From JAHBNG01 sp039028975 (GTDB lineage Bacteria > Chloroflexota > Anaerolineae > Caldilineales > Caldilineaceae), in NCBI GenBank assembly GCA_039028975.1, contig JBCCHB010000078.1, positions 1 through 64,000 of the forward strand: DNA of 64,000 nucleotides. The letters run 5' to 3'. A program made the position numbers and the translations under genes. Under the pieces are notes generated by a model. It was not told where the DNA came from, searched no databases, and saw only the letters and a list, made by a program, of their open reading frames with translations. This document shows positions 1 through 8,090 of this stretch, one piece after another (within the stretch, counting starts at the first letter, position 1; each line of letters begins with the position of its first letter).

Positions 1-1474
1 CAATACCTTGATCAAAAATTAGGAAAAGAGCGAGACCTTGTGTAGAGTTTTTGTCAACCAAACGAAAGCTCAACCAAGGAATCGCTCATGGCAGAAATTA
101 TGGCACTGCTATCAAATCTAAGTCAAACGCTGACAGCAACGGAACTGCGCCAACTGACAGTAATCGTACCTGCAGTATTGTCGATGACGGGTCAGGTAAC
201 GATGTTGAATATATCTCGCTGGACAGGAAAAGGAGGTAGTTATCCAACGATAAGACGGTTCTATAATGCAAGTATAGTGTGGCTGTCGGTGAACTGGGCG
301 CTAAGTTGTACTCAGTTGCAAGAGACGCCAGGAATCTTCTTGCTAGTAGGGGATGAGACGGTAGTGACCAAGTCGGGAAAAGAGACGCATGGTCTAAACC
401 GATTTTTCTCATCGATATATAAGAGGGCAGTGCCGGGTCTCTCATTTTTCGGTGTCTCGTTGGTGAGCGTAGAAAAGCAGAACGCAACGATGATGATGAT
501 GGAGCAGCTCACGAAAGAAGAATCAACGAGTTCAAAAAGCCGCCCCTCGCCCTCCAAGTCCAAACCTAAATCCAAGGGCAAAGGGAGGGGTAAGGGCAAA
601 AAGAATACCAAAAACAAGGGCGGTCGTCCCAAAGGAAGCAAAAACAAGAATCGACGAGATATAGAACTGCCAGCCTATCTGGTGAATATCCAGAGCTATT
701 TCAAACAGGTGCTTGAGATGGTAGGCACAGCATTGAAGATTCCTTATTGTGTGTTGGATGGTGCCTTTGGCAACAATAATGCCTTGCAGATGGTGCGACG
801 TTTGGACTTGCACATCATCTCCAAACTCGCCAAAAATAGTGCCCTTTACTTTCCCTACACCGGAGAACAGAAGAACTCTGGACGGCGACGTAAGTATGGA
901 ACCAAGCTCGATTATCAACAGATACCTGAGCGTTATCTCAAAGGGAGTTCCACCGAGGATGGGGTTCGTACTGACATCTATCAAATGACCTTATGGAGTA
1001 AGTCCTTTCCCGATCTTCTCAACATCGTTGTCATTGTCAAGACTAAACTCGATACACAAGAACGAGCCCATGTTGTTCTCTTCAGCAGCGATCTTGACCT
1101 TGATGCTGACAACCTTATCCTTTATTATAGCCTCCGTTTTCAAATTGAGTTTCAGTTTAGAGACGCCAAACAGTTCTGGGGACTTGAGGATTTCATGAAT
1201 GTCAACCAACTTCCAGTTTACAATGCTGCCAACTTTGCCCTCTTCATGACCAACCTTGCCCATATCCTTGTCCAGCAGCGCAGGGCCGATAATCCTTTCT
1301 TTAGTGTCACCGATCTCAAAGCCGAGTCCAGAGGCTACTTCTACGCCTCTGAAATATTAAAACTATTCCCCGATTCCGCCGAGAATGGTTTTTTTGAGCG
1401 CATCTTTTCGCGCCTCCCGACTATCGGGGCCGTCAATTGCTAGCCTTTATGGCCTTTTTTTGACCACGGTATTG
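1..1474 (+). mobile_element. IS4-like insertion sequence, complete
   Basis: The first 23 bases and the reverse complement of the bases ending at 1474 agree at about 18 of 23 positions. Both ends begin CAATACC and share a TCAAAAA stretch, so they read as terminal inverted repeats around a single transposase gene. The left end lies on the first base of the window, so the target duplication cannot be checked and one or more outer bases could be missing. The intact frame and matching ends suggest a recent or still active copy. The family assignment (IS4 group, possibly IS701-like) rests on the transposase motifs only. Confidence 0.85.
88..1443 (+). CDS. IS4-family DDE transposase
   Basis: This 451-residue protein would catalyse cutting and joining of the insertion sequence that carries it. 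A probable DDE triad is visible: D89 (GDETVV), D224 (VLDGAFG) and E354 in a Y-x2-R-x3-E-x6-K signature (YSLRFQIEFQFRDAK), which is the hallmark of IS4-type enzymes. Between the first two acidic residues lies a Lys/Ser-rich insert of about 45 residues (around 145-190) ending in GGRPKGSKNKN, probably a DNA-binding linker. The frame is intact from an ATG preceded by AACCAAGGAATC to a TAG inside the right end of the element. Nothing indicates decay. The exact IS subfamily is uncertain. Confidence 0.9.
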   Translation: MAEIMALLSNLSQTLTATELRQLTVIVPAVLSMTGQVTMLNISRWTGKGGSYPTIRRFYNASIVWLSVNWALSCTQLQETPGIFLLVGDETVVTKSGKETHGLNRFFSSIYKRAVPGLSFFGVSLVSVEKQNATMMMMEQLTKEESTSSKSRPSPSKSKPKSKGKGRGKGKKNTKNKGGRPKGSKNKNRRDIELPAYLVNIQSYFKQVLEMVGTALKIPYCVLDGAFGNNNALQMVRRLDLHIISKLAKNSALYFPYTGEQKNSGRRRKYGTKLDYQQIPERYLKGSSTEDGVRTDIYQMTLWSKSFPDLLNIVVIVKTKLDTQERAHVVLFSSDLDLDADNLILYYSLRFQIEFQFRDAKQFWGLEDFMNVNQLPVYNAANFALFMTNLAHILVQQRRADNPFFSVTDLKAESRGYFYASEILKLFPDSAENGFFERIFSRLPTIGAVNC

Positions 1475-1532
1475 AAGGGCGGGCTACAATTACTGTCGTG
1501 TTACATCCCACAGCGTCCAGAGAAGCGATCCT

Positions 1533-3323
1533 ATGCCCAATAACCCATTCGAATACCTCCTTCCCGTCGAGCCATCTGCCTTTGTCGGCCGTATTGAGTT
1601 GGCCAACCGAGTGATTGGCGACTTGATCAGCGCACGCGGCAGCTCCTATGCACTGGTAGGTGGGCGTCGCTGTGGTAAGAGTAGCTTTTTGCGTTATGTG
1701 GCTCATGGTCTGCTGGCGGATCACGCCGCGTCTAGTGGACATTGGCTGGGGTTGCCCTTGTTCTTCGATTTTAAGGAAGCCGGCTTTGAGTCGGTGGATG
1801 GCTTTTTGGCCCACTTGCTGAATGAGATTCGGATCCGCTGCGATGCAGATGAGTGGCTGCCCCCTGAGGATGATTGGCCTCAAAAGGTTAAGCTGGATGC
1901 GCCCCAGTTTCGAGAGATGATCGAAAAAAACGCTCTGTCATTGAGTGAGTTTGAACAGGGGCTGCAATACATCTTTCGCTGCCTGGATGAGGTTCAGCCT
2001 GATGCCTGCCTGATTCTGCTGCTCGATGAGATGGATGAGACGGTCGAGCTGGCCTGGAGCGTGGATCTGCAAAACCGACTCCGTTCGCTCATCTACAGCG
2101 GACGGGTGCGCAACCGGGTGCGGCTGGTGCTGGCTGGCTCCCATCGCTTTTTGGATCAGGTCAGTGCCAAAGGGTCACCTCTGCTCAACGTATTGGAACA
2201 TCAATATTTAACGACTTTTGACGAAGCAGGACTGCAGGAGCTAACCGACCGAACACCTGATTTGCCCGAGTCTGTCCAGCATGTCGTTGCTCTACAGAGC
2301 GGGCGTCATCCTTACCTAGCCCAATATTTGCTGCATCATCTTTGGGCGGAGAATCAGGGGGATGTGGGAGGAGCGACCGTTGCCCAAGTGGGTCAGATAG
2401 TCCATCAATTTTGCCATGAGCGGCTCATTGACTTGGATGGGTGGGTCAGAGGGGTCGAAAAGGATGGGCTGCTGCTCTACGATCGGTTGGTGGCTTTTGA
2501 GGAACCTATCAGCGAAGATGAGTTGAGGCAAGGCACGGCAGAATCGGAGTTAAATGTGGCCAAAGGGTTGCACGCTCTCTGCTATCACGGCCTTGTCCAG
2601 CATGAAAATTGGACACACTATCAGATTGGCAGCCACCTATTTCGTGACTGGTTTTTGGCAGAGCGGGAGCGGCTGCTCCCACAGCCGGAACCTCAGCAGC
2701 AACCTGAATCAGAATCTGAACCGGAAAAAGAGCAGATCCCCACACCTGCTGATCAACCGATCAAAATCCTTTACCTCAGCGCCAATCCGCTGGAAACGGA
2801 AGATCTGCGCATTGCTGAAGAGATTCGGGCCATCGACCAGGCCATGCAATTATCTGCTTATCGAGAGCGCTACCAGATCCTTACCCATGGGGCCGTGCAG
2901 ATCGATGATCTTCAGCCCCTCCTCATGCGCCACAGCCCTCACATCGTTCACTTTAGCGGGCATGGGACAGAATCCAGCGAGCTGATCTTGCAGAATGCTC
3001 AGAGCCAGCGCGTAATCGTTCCATCCCAGGCCCTTAGCAAACTCTTTCATTTATTGCGAGACAACATTGAATGCGTGGTGCTCAGCGCCTGTTATTCAGC
3101 TTCCCAGGCCCAATCCATTGTGGCCCATATCGATGTGGTCATCGGCATGTCGGATCTGGTGTCAAACGAAGTGGCCAAAACGTTTGCCACGGCATTCTAT
3201 CGAGCCCTTGGCTACCAACGGAGCTATCAAGATGCGTTTCGACTTGGGATTGCCGAAATCGACCTGCATGGTCTTGCAGAAATAGAGCAGCCCATCTTGC
3301 TTGAAAGGTCCCATTCCAATTAG
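1533..3323 (+). CDS. ATPase-CHAT (caspase-like) fusion protein
   Basis: This 596-residue two-part protein has no signal peptide and is probably cytosolic. Residues 1-380 form a P-loop ATPase of the AAA/STAND type: Walker A GGRRCGKSS at about 43-51 and Walker B LILLLDE with D165. An acidic Gln/Glu/Pro linker (about 385-405) leads to a C-terminal CHAT domain (about 408-590) that opens with KILYLSANP and carries the caspase-like dyad H477 (HFSGHG) and C520 (LSACYS). CHAT domains are clan CD peptidases often coupled to NTPase sensors in bacterial conflict or programmed-death systems, so regulated proteolysis after nucleotide-dependent activation is likely. No substrate or partner gene is adjacent. 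The gene starts 58 bp after the insertion sequence, which may have replaced its upstream region. Confidence 0.8.
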   Translation: MPNNPFEYLLPVEPSAFVGRIELANRVIGDLISARGSSYALVGGRRCGKSSFLRYVAHGLLADHAASSGHWLGLPLFFDFKEAGFESVDGFLAHLLNEIRIRCDADEWLPPEDDWPQKVKLDAPQFREMIEKNALSLSEFEQGLQYIFRCLDEVQPDACLILLLDEMDETVELAWSVDLQNRLRSLIYSGRVRNRVRLVLAGSHRFLDQVSAKGSPLLNVLEHQYLTTFDEAGLQELTDRTPDLPESVQHVVALQSGRHPYLAQYLLHHLWAENQGDVGGATVAQVGQIVHQFCHERLIDLDGWVRGVEKDGLLLYDRLVAFEEPISEDELRQGTAESELNVAKGLHALCYHGLVQHENWTHYQIGSHLFRDWFLAERERLLPQPEPQQQPESESEPEKEQIPTPADQPIKILYLSANPLETEDLRIAEEIRAIDQAMQLSAYRERYQILTHGAVQIDDLQPLLMRHSPHIVHFSGHGTESSELILQNAQSQRVIVPSQALSKLFHLLRDNIECVVLSACYSASQAQSIVAHIDVVIGMSDLVSNEVAKTFATAFYRALGYQRSYQDAFRLGIAEIDLHGLAEIEQPILLERSHSN

Positions 3324-3416
3324 CGATTCCTTAATGATAATTTATTCGGACGCCTCTATGATGAAGGAGCTTACACTTTACGAAACGACCGAATAGATAT
3401 CGAAAAGGAATGAAAA

Positions 3417-3542
3417 ATGACTATCAACTCGAATTTTAACCACTGCAGGTTACGCATGATCCGCTTCAAGCTCTTCTTTTTGGCTGGTTTAGGCGTCGTG
3501 TCGTGTGGACAACTCATTATTAACTTGCTGGGGCTTGGCTAG
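3417..3542 (+). CDS. possible small membrane protein (41 aa)
   Basis: A short frame starts at an ATG preceded by AAAGGAATGAAAA, a well-spaced ribosome site, and ends in TAG. The product is 41 residues: a polar start (MTINSNFNHC) followed by a basic residue pair and one hydrophobic stretch (about 16-40) long enough to span a membrane. It lies 93 bp after the ATPase-CHAT gene on the same strand. No family is recognised, and it could be a chance frame. Confidence 0.35.
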   Translation: MTINSNFNHCRLRMIRFKLFFLAGLGVVSCGQLIINLLGLG

Positions 3543-4296
3543 ACAGAACCGCCTGCTTCCCGTAAGTCGGAATGTTTAAGACATGACTGACCTCTTACCA
3601 ACCTGGAATAGGAAGTGAATTCGCCGCTGTTCCACTCGATCCACATCTAAGGATCCACTCTACATATCACTCAGCCGATTCACTTCCTGTTCCGCCATCC
3701 AAACCTCTACTGTTCTGCCCCTTCCTTTAACGATTTTTCTCCAATTTGACTTTCCCATTTGATCTCTACGCTTCTTTTACCTAATACCTTGTCAGCTAAA
3801 ATTCGCACCATGGCATAGCCGTAGACTGTCCATTTTGGGCGGGGAAGGTGGCGTAATCGACCTGTTCCAAGTGAAACGCACGGATTCTTGACGTCCACCG
3901 CCCTGCAAGGACGGTCTACCAATGGCCCGTCCTACTGTGGCATAATTTACCATTCAATGTAGTCCATAGTAGCCAAGATTTTGCACCAGTACGTAGGTGC
4001 TGTTTTTAACTGCACAAGCGTGGCCTACACCTTAATTTTCAAGAGAAGACACGGTTTTTTCCATGCACCTACCATTGGCTGATTCTAAGTAATCAAAACT
4101 TAATAGTGTATTTGTGCATCGTTCATTTGCTCATTTTGCCCTGAAAAACGAAATTTTCTTTTCGTCGCATTCTCGTCGCAATGGTGTCGCAAGCGGGCAT
4201 TACACTTTGAATCAGATGGAAAATTCAGCACATCGACATCATCCAAGTCCATAAGAATCAAGATGGCCCTGATGAAGACGTGAGCTAGGAGAAGCT
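3543..4296. other. intergenic region, no gene recognised
   Basis: About 750 bp without a convincing frame on either strand. It separates the ATPase-CHAT region from the peptide transporter operon and presumably holds the operon promoter, but no clear -35/-10 pair or operator could be singled out. A short run of GTCGCAN words near 4163-4197 is the only local repetition noticed. Confidence 0.5.
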
Positions 4297-5238
4297 ATGT
4301 TCCACTATATTGCAAAACGCGTATTCTTTGCTATCCCAACCGTGCTAGCTGTGCTGACGCTCGTTTTTGTACTGGTCCGTATCTTACCTGGTGATCCAGC
4401 GGAAGCGGCATTAGGCGACTATGCATCCCAAGAGGCTGTTGAGGCGCTGCGTCTGAAGATGGGGTTGAATCATTCGCTACCGGTTCAGTATCTTCATTTT
4501 CTAGCCGACGTACTGCGGGGCAATCTGGGGACGTCCATGATCACAGGCAAGTCGATTGCCGAGCAGCTTGCATTTGTTTTGCCCTATACCGTGGATCTGA
4601 CGGTAGCTTCGGTTCTGGTGGGCGTTGTTTTGGGTGTACCATTGGGACTCTATATGGCTTTGCGGCATAACAGATTTGGTGATTATCTGGGACGTATCTT
4701 TTCACTGGTAGGGTTATCCATTCCTGCTTTCTACCTTGGTATCTTACTCATGCTGCTCTTTGGCATCACGCTAGATCTCTTTCCAGTCATGGGTGCCGGC
4801 AGGCGGGAAATTTTGTCCGAGCGACTTACTTACTTGGTTTTGCCATCGGTGACGTTGGGACTCATTATGACGGCTTATGTCACGCGTATGACCCGTTCTG
4901 CTATGCTCAATGTGTTGGGTGAAGATTACATACGTACGGCCCATGGGAAAGGACTCTTTAAACGTAGGGTTCTTGTTCAACATGCTCTATGCTCTGCACT
5001 GATTCCCATTATCTCAATCGTGGGTCTGTTTACCATCACGTTGATCGGCAGCTCAGTCATGATCGAGACGGTCTTCAACCGACCGGGCTTGGGTAAGTTG
5101 ATGATCGGTGCCATGAAGCAGAGAGATTACACCATGCTTCAATCTATCATGATTGTCTACGCAGGCGTGATACTGTTTGTCAATCTCGGTACGGATCTGC
5201 TCTACGCCGTTGTTGACCCACGGGTAAGGGCTGAGTAA
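4297..5238 (+). CDS. dppB: oligopeptide ABC transporter permease, DppB type
   Basis: A 313-residue inner-membrane permease of the DppB/OppB family, with an N-terminal membrane segment (MFHYIAKRVFFAIPTVLAVL), the family-typical GDPAEA early loop and about six membrane spans. The cytoplasmic EAA-type loop is visible near residues 205-225 (EDYIRTAHGKGL), the site that docks the ATPase subunit. Length is normal for the family. An AGGAG-type site precedes the ATG. It is the first gene of an operon: the DppC partner follows after 2 bp, then the substrate-binding protein. No ATP-binding subunits are present in the window, so the ATPases must be encoded elsewhere. The substrate is probably short peptides, judging from the neighbouring hydrolase. 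Confidence 0.92.
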   Translation: MFHYIAKRVFFAIPTVLAVLTLVFVLVRILPGDPAEAALGDYASQEAVEALRLKMGLNHSLPVQYLHFLADVLRGNLGTSMITGKSIAEQLAFVLPYTVDLTVASVLVGVVLGVPLGLYMALRHNRFGDYLGRIFSLVGLSIPAFYLGILLMLLFGITLDLFPVMGAGRREILSERLTYLVLPSVTLGLIMTAYVTRMTRSAMLNVLGEDYIRTAHGKGLFKRRVLVQHALCSALIPIISIVGLFTITLIGSSVMIETVFNRPGLGKLMIGAMKQRDYTMLQSIMIVYAGVILFVNLGTDLLYAVVDPRVRAE

Positions 5239-5240
5239 TC

Positions 5241-6221
5241 ATGACGACTACATTATCTCTATTGTCAAAATCTAGCTCGTCAAAATCTAGCTCGTCAAAA
5301 TCTAGCTCGTCAAAATCTAGCTCGCCGAAACATGAGCTGATTTCAAAGCCAGAAGGACATCAAGTTGGCGGCCAACCCAGTCGTGCTTGGCAGAAGTTTC
5401 TCCAGAACCGCTTGGCGATTGTGGGATTGCTTATGGTGTTGGTGATTAGCGGTGTGGCCGTAATGGCCCCTTTCCTGGCCCGGTATGATCCGGTGGCCCA
5501 ATTCCCTAAAGAACGGTTGGCGCCGCCTACTGTCCAGCATATTCTAGGGCAGGATGAATTTGGCCGAGATCTCTTGGCTCGCATCCTCTTTGGCACCCGG
5601 GTCTCGCTGATGGTTGGCATCCTCTCTGTGCTCGGCGGTGGTCTTCTCGGAACCACCATGGGTGTCCTGGCAGGTTATTACAGGGGGGCAGTCGAATCGA
5701 TTATGATGCGTGTGGTAGATGCGTTGCTGGCCTTTCCGGCCCTCATTACCGGATTGATTGTGTTGGCGGTTTTGGGTAGTGGATTGGACAAGTTGATCAT
5801 TGCCATAGCTATTGTGGTCTCGCCCCGTTTTGCGCGGCTTGCCCACGGTCCAACGTTGGCCTTGCGAGAGAAAGAGTACATTCAGGCTGCCCAGGCAATT
5901 GGCTCGCGGCCCTCGCGAATTATCATGCGGCATGTTTTACCAAACATCGCGGGCGAACTGTTCGCCTTTGGCACCCTATGGATCGCAACTGCCATTCGGA
6001 TCGAAGCCAATCTCAGCTTTATCGGTCTTGGTGTATCACCACCCACGCCGACCTGGGGGCAAATGATCCGGGACGGGGTTACCCACCTGACTGTGGCCCC
6101 TTGGTTCTCGCTCTTTCCAGGGGTGGCCATTCTATTGACGGCCCTAGCTTTTAACCTGTTGGGAGATGGTTTACGAGACGCGCTGGATCCAAAGCTGAAG
6201 ATGAAAGGAGATATTGGGTAG
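5241..6221 (+). CDS. dppC: oligopeptide ABC transporter permease, DppC type
   Basis: A 326-residue partner permease of the preceding DppB-type protein. The DppC/OppC pattern is clear: an N-terminal membrane segment (about 57-80), the periplasmic LGQDEFGRDLLARI motif, five further spans, and the EAA loop near KEYIQAAQAIGSRPS that contacts the ATPase. The unusual part is the N terminus: four perfect 15-bp tandem repeats (5265-5324) encode SKSSS units, giving a Ser/Lys-rich cytoplasmic tail of about 20 residues. The start is 2 bp after the upstream stop, so translational coupling is likely. Confidence 0.92.
   Translation: MTTTLSLLSKSSSSKSSSSKSSSSKSSSPKHELISKPEGHQVGGQPSRAWQKFLQNRLAIVGLLMVLVISGVAVMAPFLARYDPVAQFPKERLAPPTVQHILGQDEFGRDLLARILFGTRVSLMVGILSVLGGGLLGTTMGVLAGYYRGAVESIMMRVVDALLAFPALITGLIVLAVLGSGLDKLIIAIAIVVSPRFARLAHGPTLALREKEYIQAAQAIGSRPSRIIMRHVLPNIAGELFAFGTLWIATAIRIEANLSFIGLGVSPPTPTWGQMIRDGVTHLTVAPWFSLFPGVAILLTALAFNLLGDGLRDALDPKLKMKGDIG
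5265..5324 (+). repeat. 4 x 15-bp in-frame tandem repeat
   Basis: Four perfect copies of TCAAAATCTAGCTCG encode a repeated SKSSS unit in the N-terminal tail of the DppC-type permease. Identical copies point to recent slippage expansion, and copy number may vary between strains. Confidence 0.9.
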
Positions 6222-6319
6222 CAGATAATAATGAAAGGAGGATAAGATGACAGGATGAGTGGGTGACAGAGTGACAGGACGAGAAGATAATTAGACAACC
6301 AAATGAAAAGATTACACGA

Positions 6320-6367
6320 CGACCAAACGACCAAGCGACCAATCGACCAAACGACCAATCGACCAAT
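6320..6367 (+). repeat. 6 x 8-bp CGACCAAN tandem repeat
   Basis: Six consecutive octamers CGACCAAN fill the spacer between the permease and binding-protein genes, preceded by a looser GTGACAG/GACAGG-rich stretch (6248-6282). The array ends 25 bp before the ATG of the binding protein. It resembles the ACCGACN heptamers at 17981-18148 in word composition. Confidence 0.85.
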
Positions 6368-6392
6368 AATCTGTAAAATGGGGAGATGAATA

Positions 6393-8042
6393 ATGCGTAA
6401 AGTGTATACGATTTTAACTGTAATGATTGCACTATTTTTAATGATAGCCTGTTCAGCAAACCCAAACGACACCCAGACGGGGAGCCTCTCAGTCACGGAC
6501 AGCGATCCGATAGACGAACCGACGATCTTGCGCTTTGGTGCCAATGCCGCGGATCTAAAGACATTGGATCCCCACATGGCGTCGACGACCAACGATCGTG
6601 CCGTGGCTGACATGGTCTTCAATGCTCTTGTGCGCTTTGAGCCAGGCAACCCAGCCAATCTGGAACCGGATCTGGCTGTGGCGATTCCTGAGCCAGAAAT
6701 GGTCGATGGGCAGCAGGTGTGGACCTTTGAACTGCAACAAGGCATTATGTGTCACCCTGGTCCCCAAACGGATGCATACGAGCTAACGGCGGATGATGTT
6801 GTCTACTCGATTACCCGAGCAGCGGACACGAATCGCTCTGCCTATGCTGGAACCTACACTGGATTCAGTGCGGAAACGATTGACCCGTATACTGTCCAGA
6901 TTACGGTGGAGACACCCACCTCACCGAGCTTATTCCTGCCCAAGGTCGCTGATCTCTCTGGTGGATTTGTCGTCTGTAGCAGAGCCGTTGAGGCCATGGG
7001 CGATGAAGCATTTAAAACCCATCCAGTGGGAACAGGCCCCTTTGTCTTTGAGGAATATACGCCGCAAACTAGCGTCCGTCTGCTGGCCAATCCTGACTAC
7101 TTTCGAGGGCGGGCCGAGCTAGATGGGGTCGATATCATCTATATGCCGGACAATAGCAGTCGCGAGCTAGCCCTGCGAGCAGGCGAGTTAGACCTAATCT
7201 ATGGTCAAAAGAGTGATGTCTGGGTCAATGCGCTGGAGGCCGAAGAGCACCTCAACGCCGACATCTTCAATACAGGTGCTGTGGCAACTATACACTTTAA
7301 TACGAAGATTGCTCCCTTTGATGACCCCCGTGTTCGGCAGGCAGTGGCCTATGCCTTGAACCGGGAAGCGTTCGGCGATTTATTCGGCCCTACCATTGCA
7401 TTCAACATCTTATCACCGATTCCGTCTGACTTTATCAGTGGGGGGATCCCCGACCCAGTCGTGGAAGAGATGGGGTTGGCCTATCACTTTGACCTGGAAC
7501 AGGCCAAAGCGCTACTGGCTGAAGCAGGCTATGGGGATGGGTTTGAGCTAGAGGTTGTCACGTCTGAAATGGAAGCCTATCGCAAGATCTACGAAGGAAT
7601 TCAGGGTCAACTAACGGACGTAGGTATCGATCTGAAGGTCAATATGGTTGACCACTCAACCATGCATAGTCTGATTCGCCAGGATGCCAATCCGCTGACC
7701 GTCTACTTTGCACTAGGTGCAACGCCTGACATCATTCTGACCCGCTATCACCATTCCGCATCAACCGTTGTGACTGGGGAGAAACCGGATGCCAATTTTT
7801 CCCACTATGACCAGATCGATCACCTAATCGAAGATGCCCGTTCGGAAACAGACCCAGCAGCTCAGTTCCAGCTCTGGCAAGATGCACAGGTTCAGATCTT
7901 GGAAGATGCGTCGTCCTATCCGCTCTTCATTATGGCCCAAGTCTATGGGCGTAGCGCCAATCTGGACTACGGGCATGAATTGCTTGGCTCTATGTCCTTC
8001 TACCCACAGATTACGGAGAAGACGCGTTTGGTGAATCAGTAG
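6393..8042 (+). CDS. peptide ABC transporter substrate-binding lipoprotein (SBP family 5)
   Basis: A 549-residue extracytoplasmic solute-binding protein of the DppA/OppA family (SBP_bac_5). The N terminus is a lipoprotein signal: basic MRK, hydrophobic core, then the lipobox LMIAC with acylated Cys at about 20, so the protein is anchored to the outer face of the membrane. The family fold is recognisable in DLKTLDPHMA, the VFNALVRFEPG segment, LTADDVVYSI and the DDPRVRQAVAYALNREA helix. Length is typical. It feeds the two upstream permeases, from which it is separated by 171 bp containing an octamer repeat array. GGGGAGA upstream provides a ribosome site. Peptides are the likely ligand, from family and the hydrolase next door. 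Confidence 0.9.
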   Translation: MRKVYTILTVMIALFLMIACSANPNDTQTGSLSVTDSDPIDEPTILRFGANAADLKTLDPHMASTTNDRAVADMVFNALVRFEPGNPANLEPDLAVAIPEPEMVDGQQVWTFELQQGIMCHPGPQTDAYELTADDVVYSITRAADTNRSAYAGTYTGFSAETIDPYTVQITVETPTSPSLFLPKVADLSGGFVVCSRAVEAMGDEAFKTHPVGTGPFVFEEYTPQTSVRLLANPDYFRGRAELDGVDIIYMPDNSSRELALRAGELDLIYGQKSDVWVNALEAEEHLNADIFNTGAVATIHFNTKIAPFDDPRVRQAVAYALNREAFGDLFGPTIAFNILSPIPSDFISGGIPDPVVEEMGLAYHFDLEQAKALLAEAGYGDGFELEVVTSEMEAYRKIYEGIQGQLTDVGIDLKVNMVDHSTMHSLIRQDANPLTVYFALGATPDIILTRYHHSASTVVTGEKPDANFSHYDQIDHLIEDARSETDPAAQFQLWQDAQVQILEDASSYPLFIMAQVYGRSANLDYGHELLGSMSFYPQITEKTRLVNQ

Positions 8043-8090
8043 GGCCGTAGGAAATTTGATCAGCATTGATGGTGAATTGGTCCTGGACTA

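Noticed and set aside
3707..3922. Possible 71-residue minus-strand protein
   Set aside because: Low-quality frame without ribosome site or conserved features.
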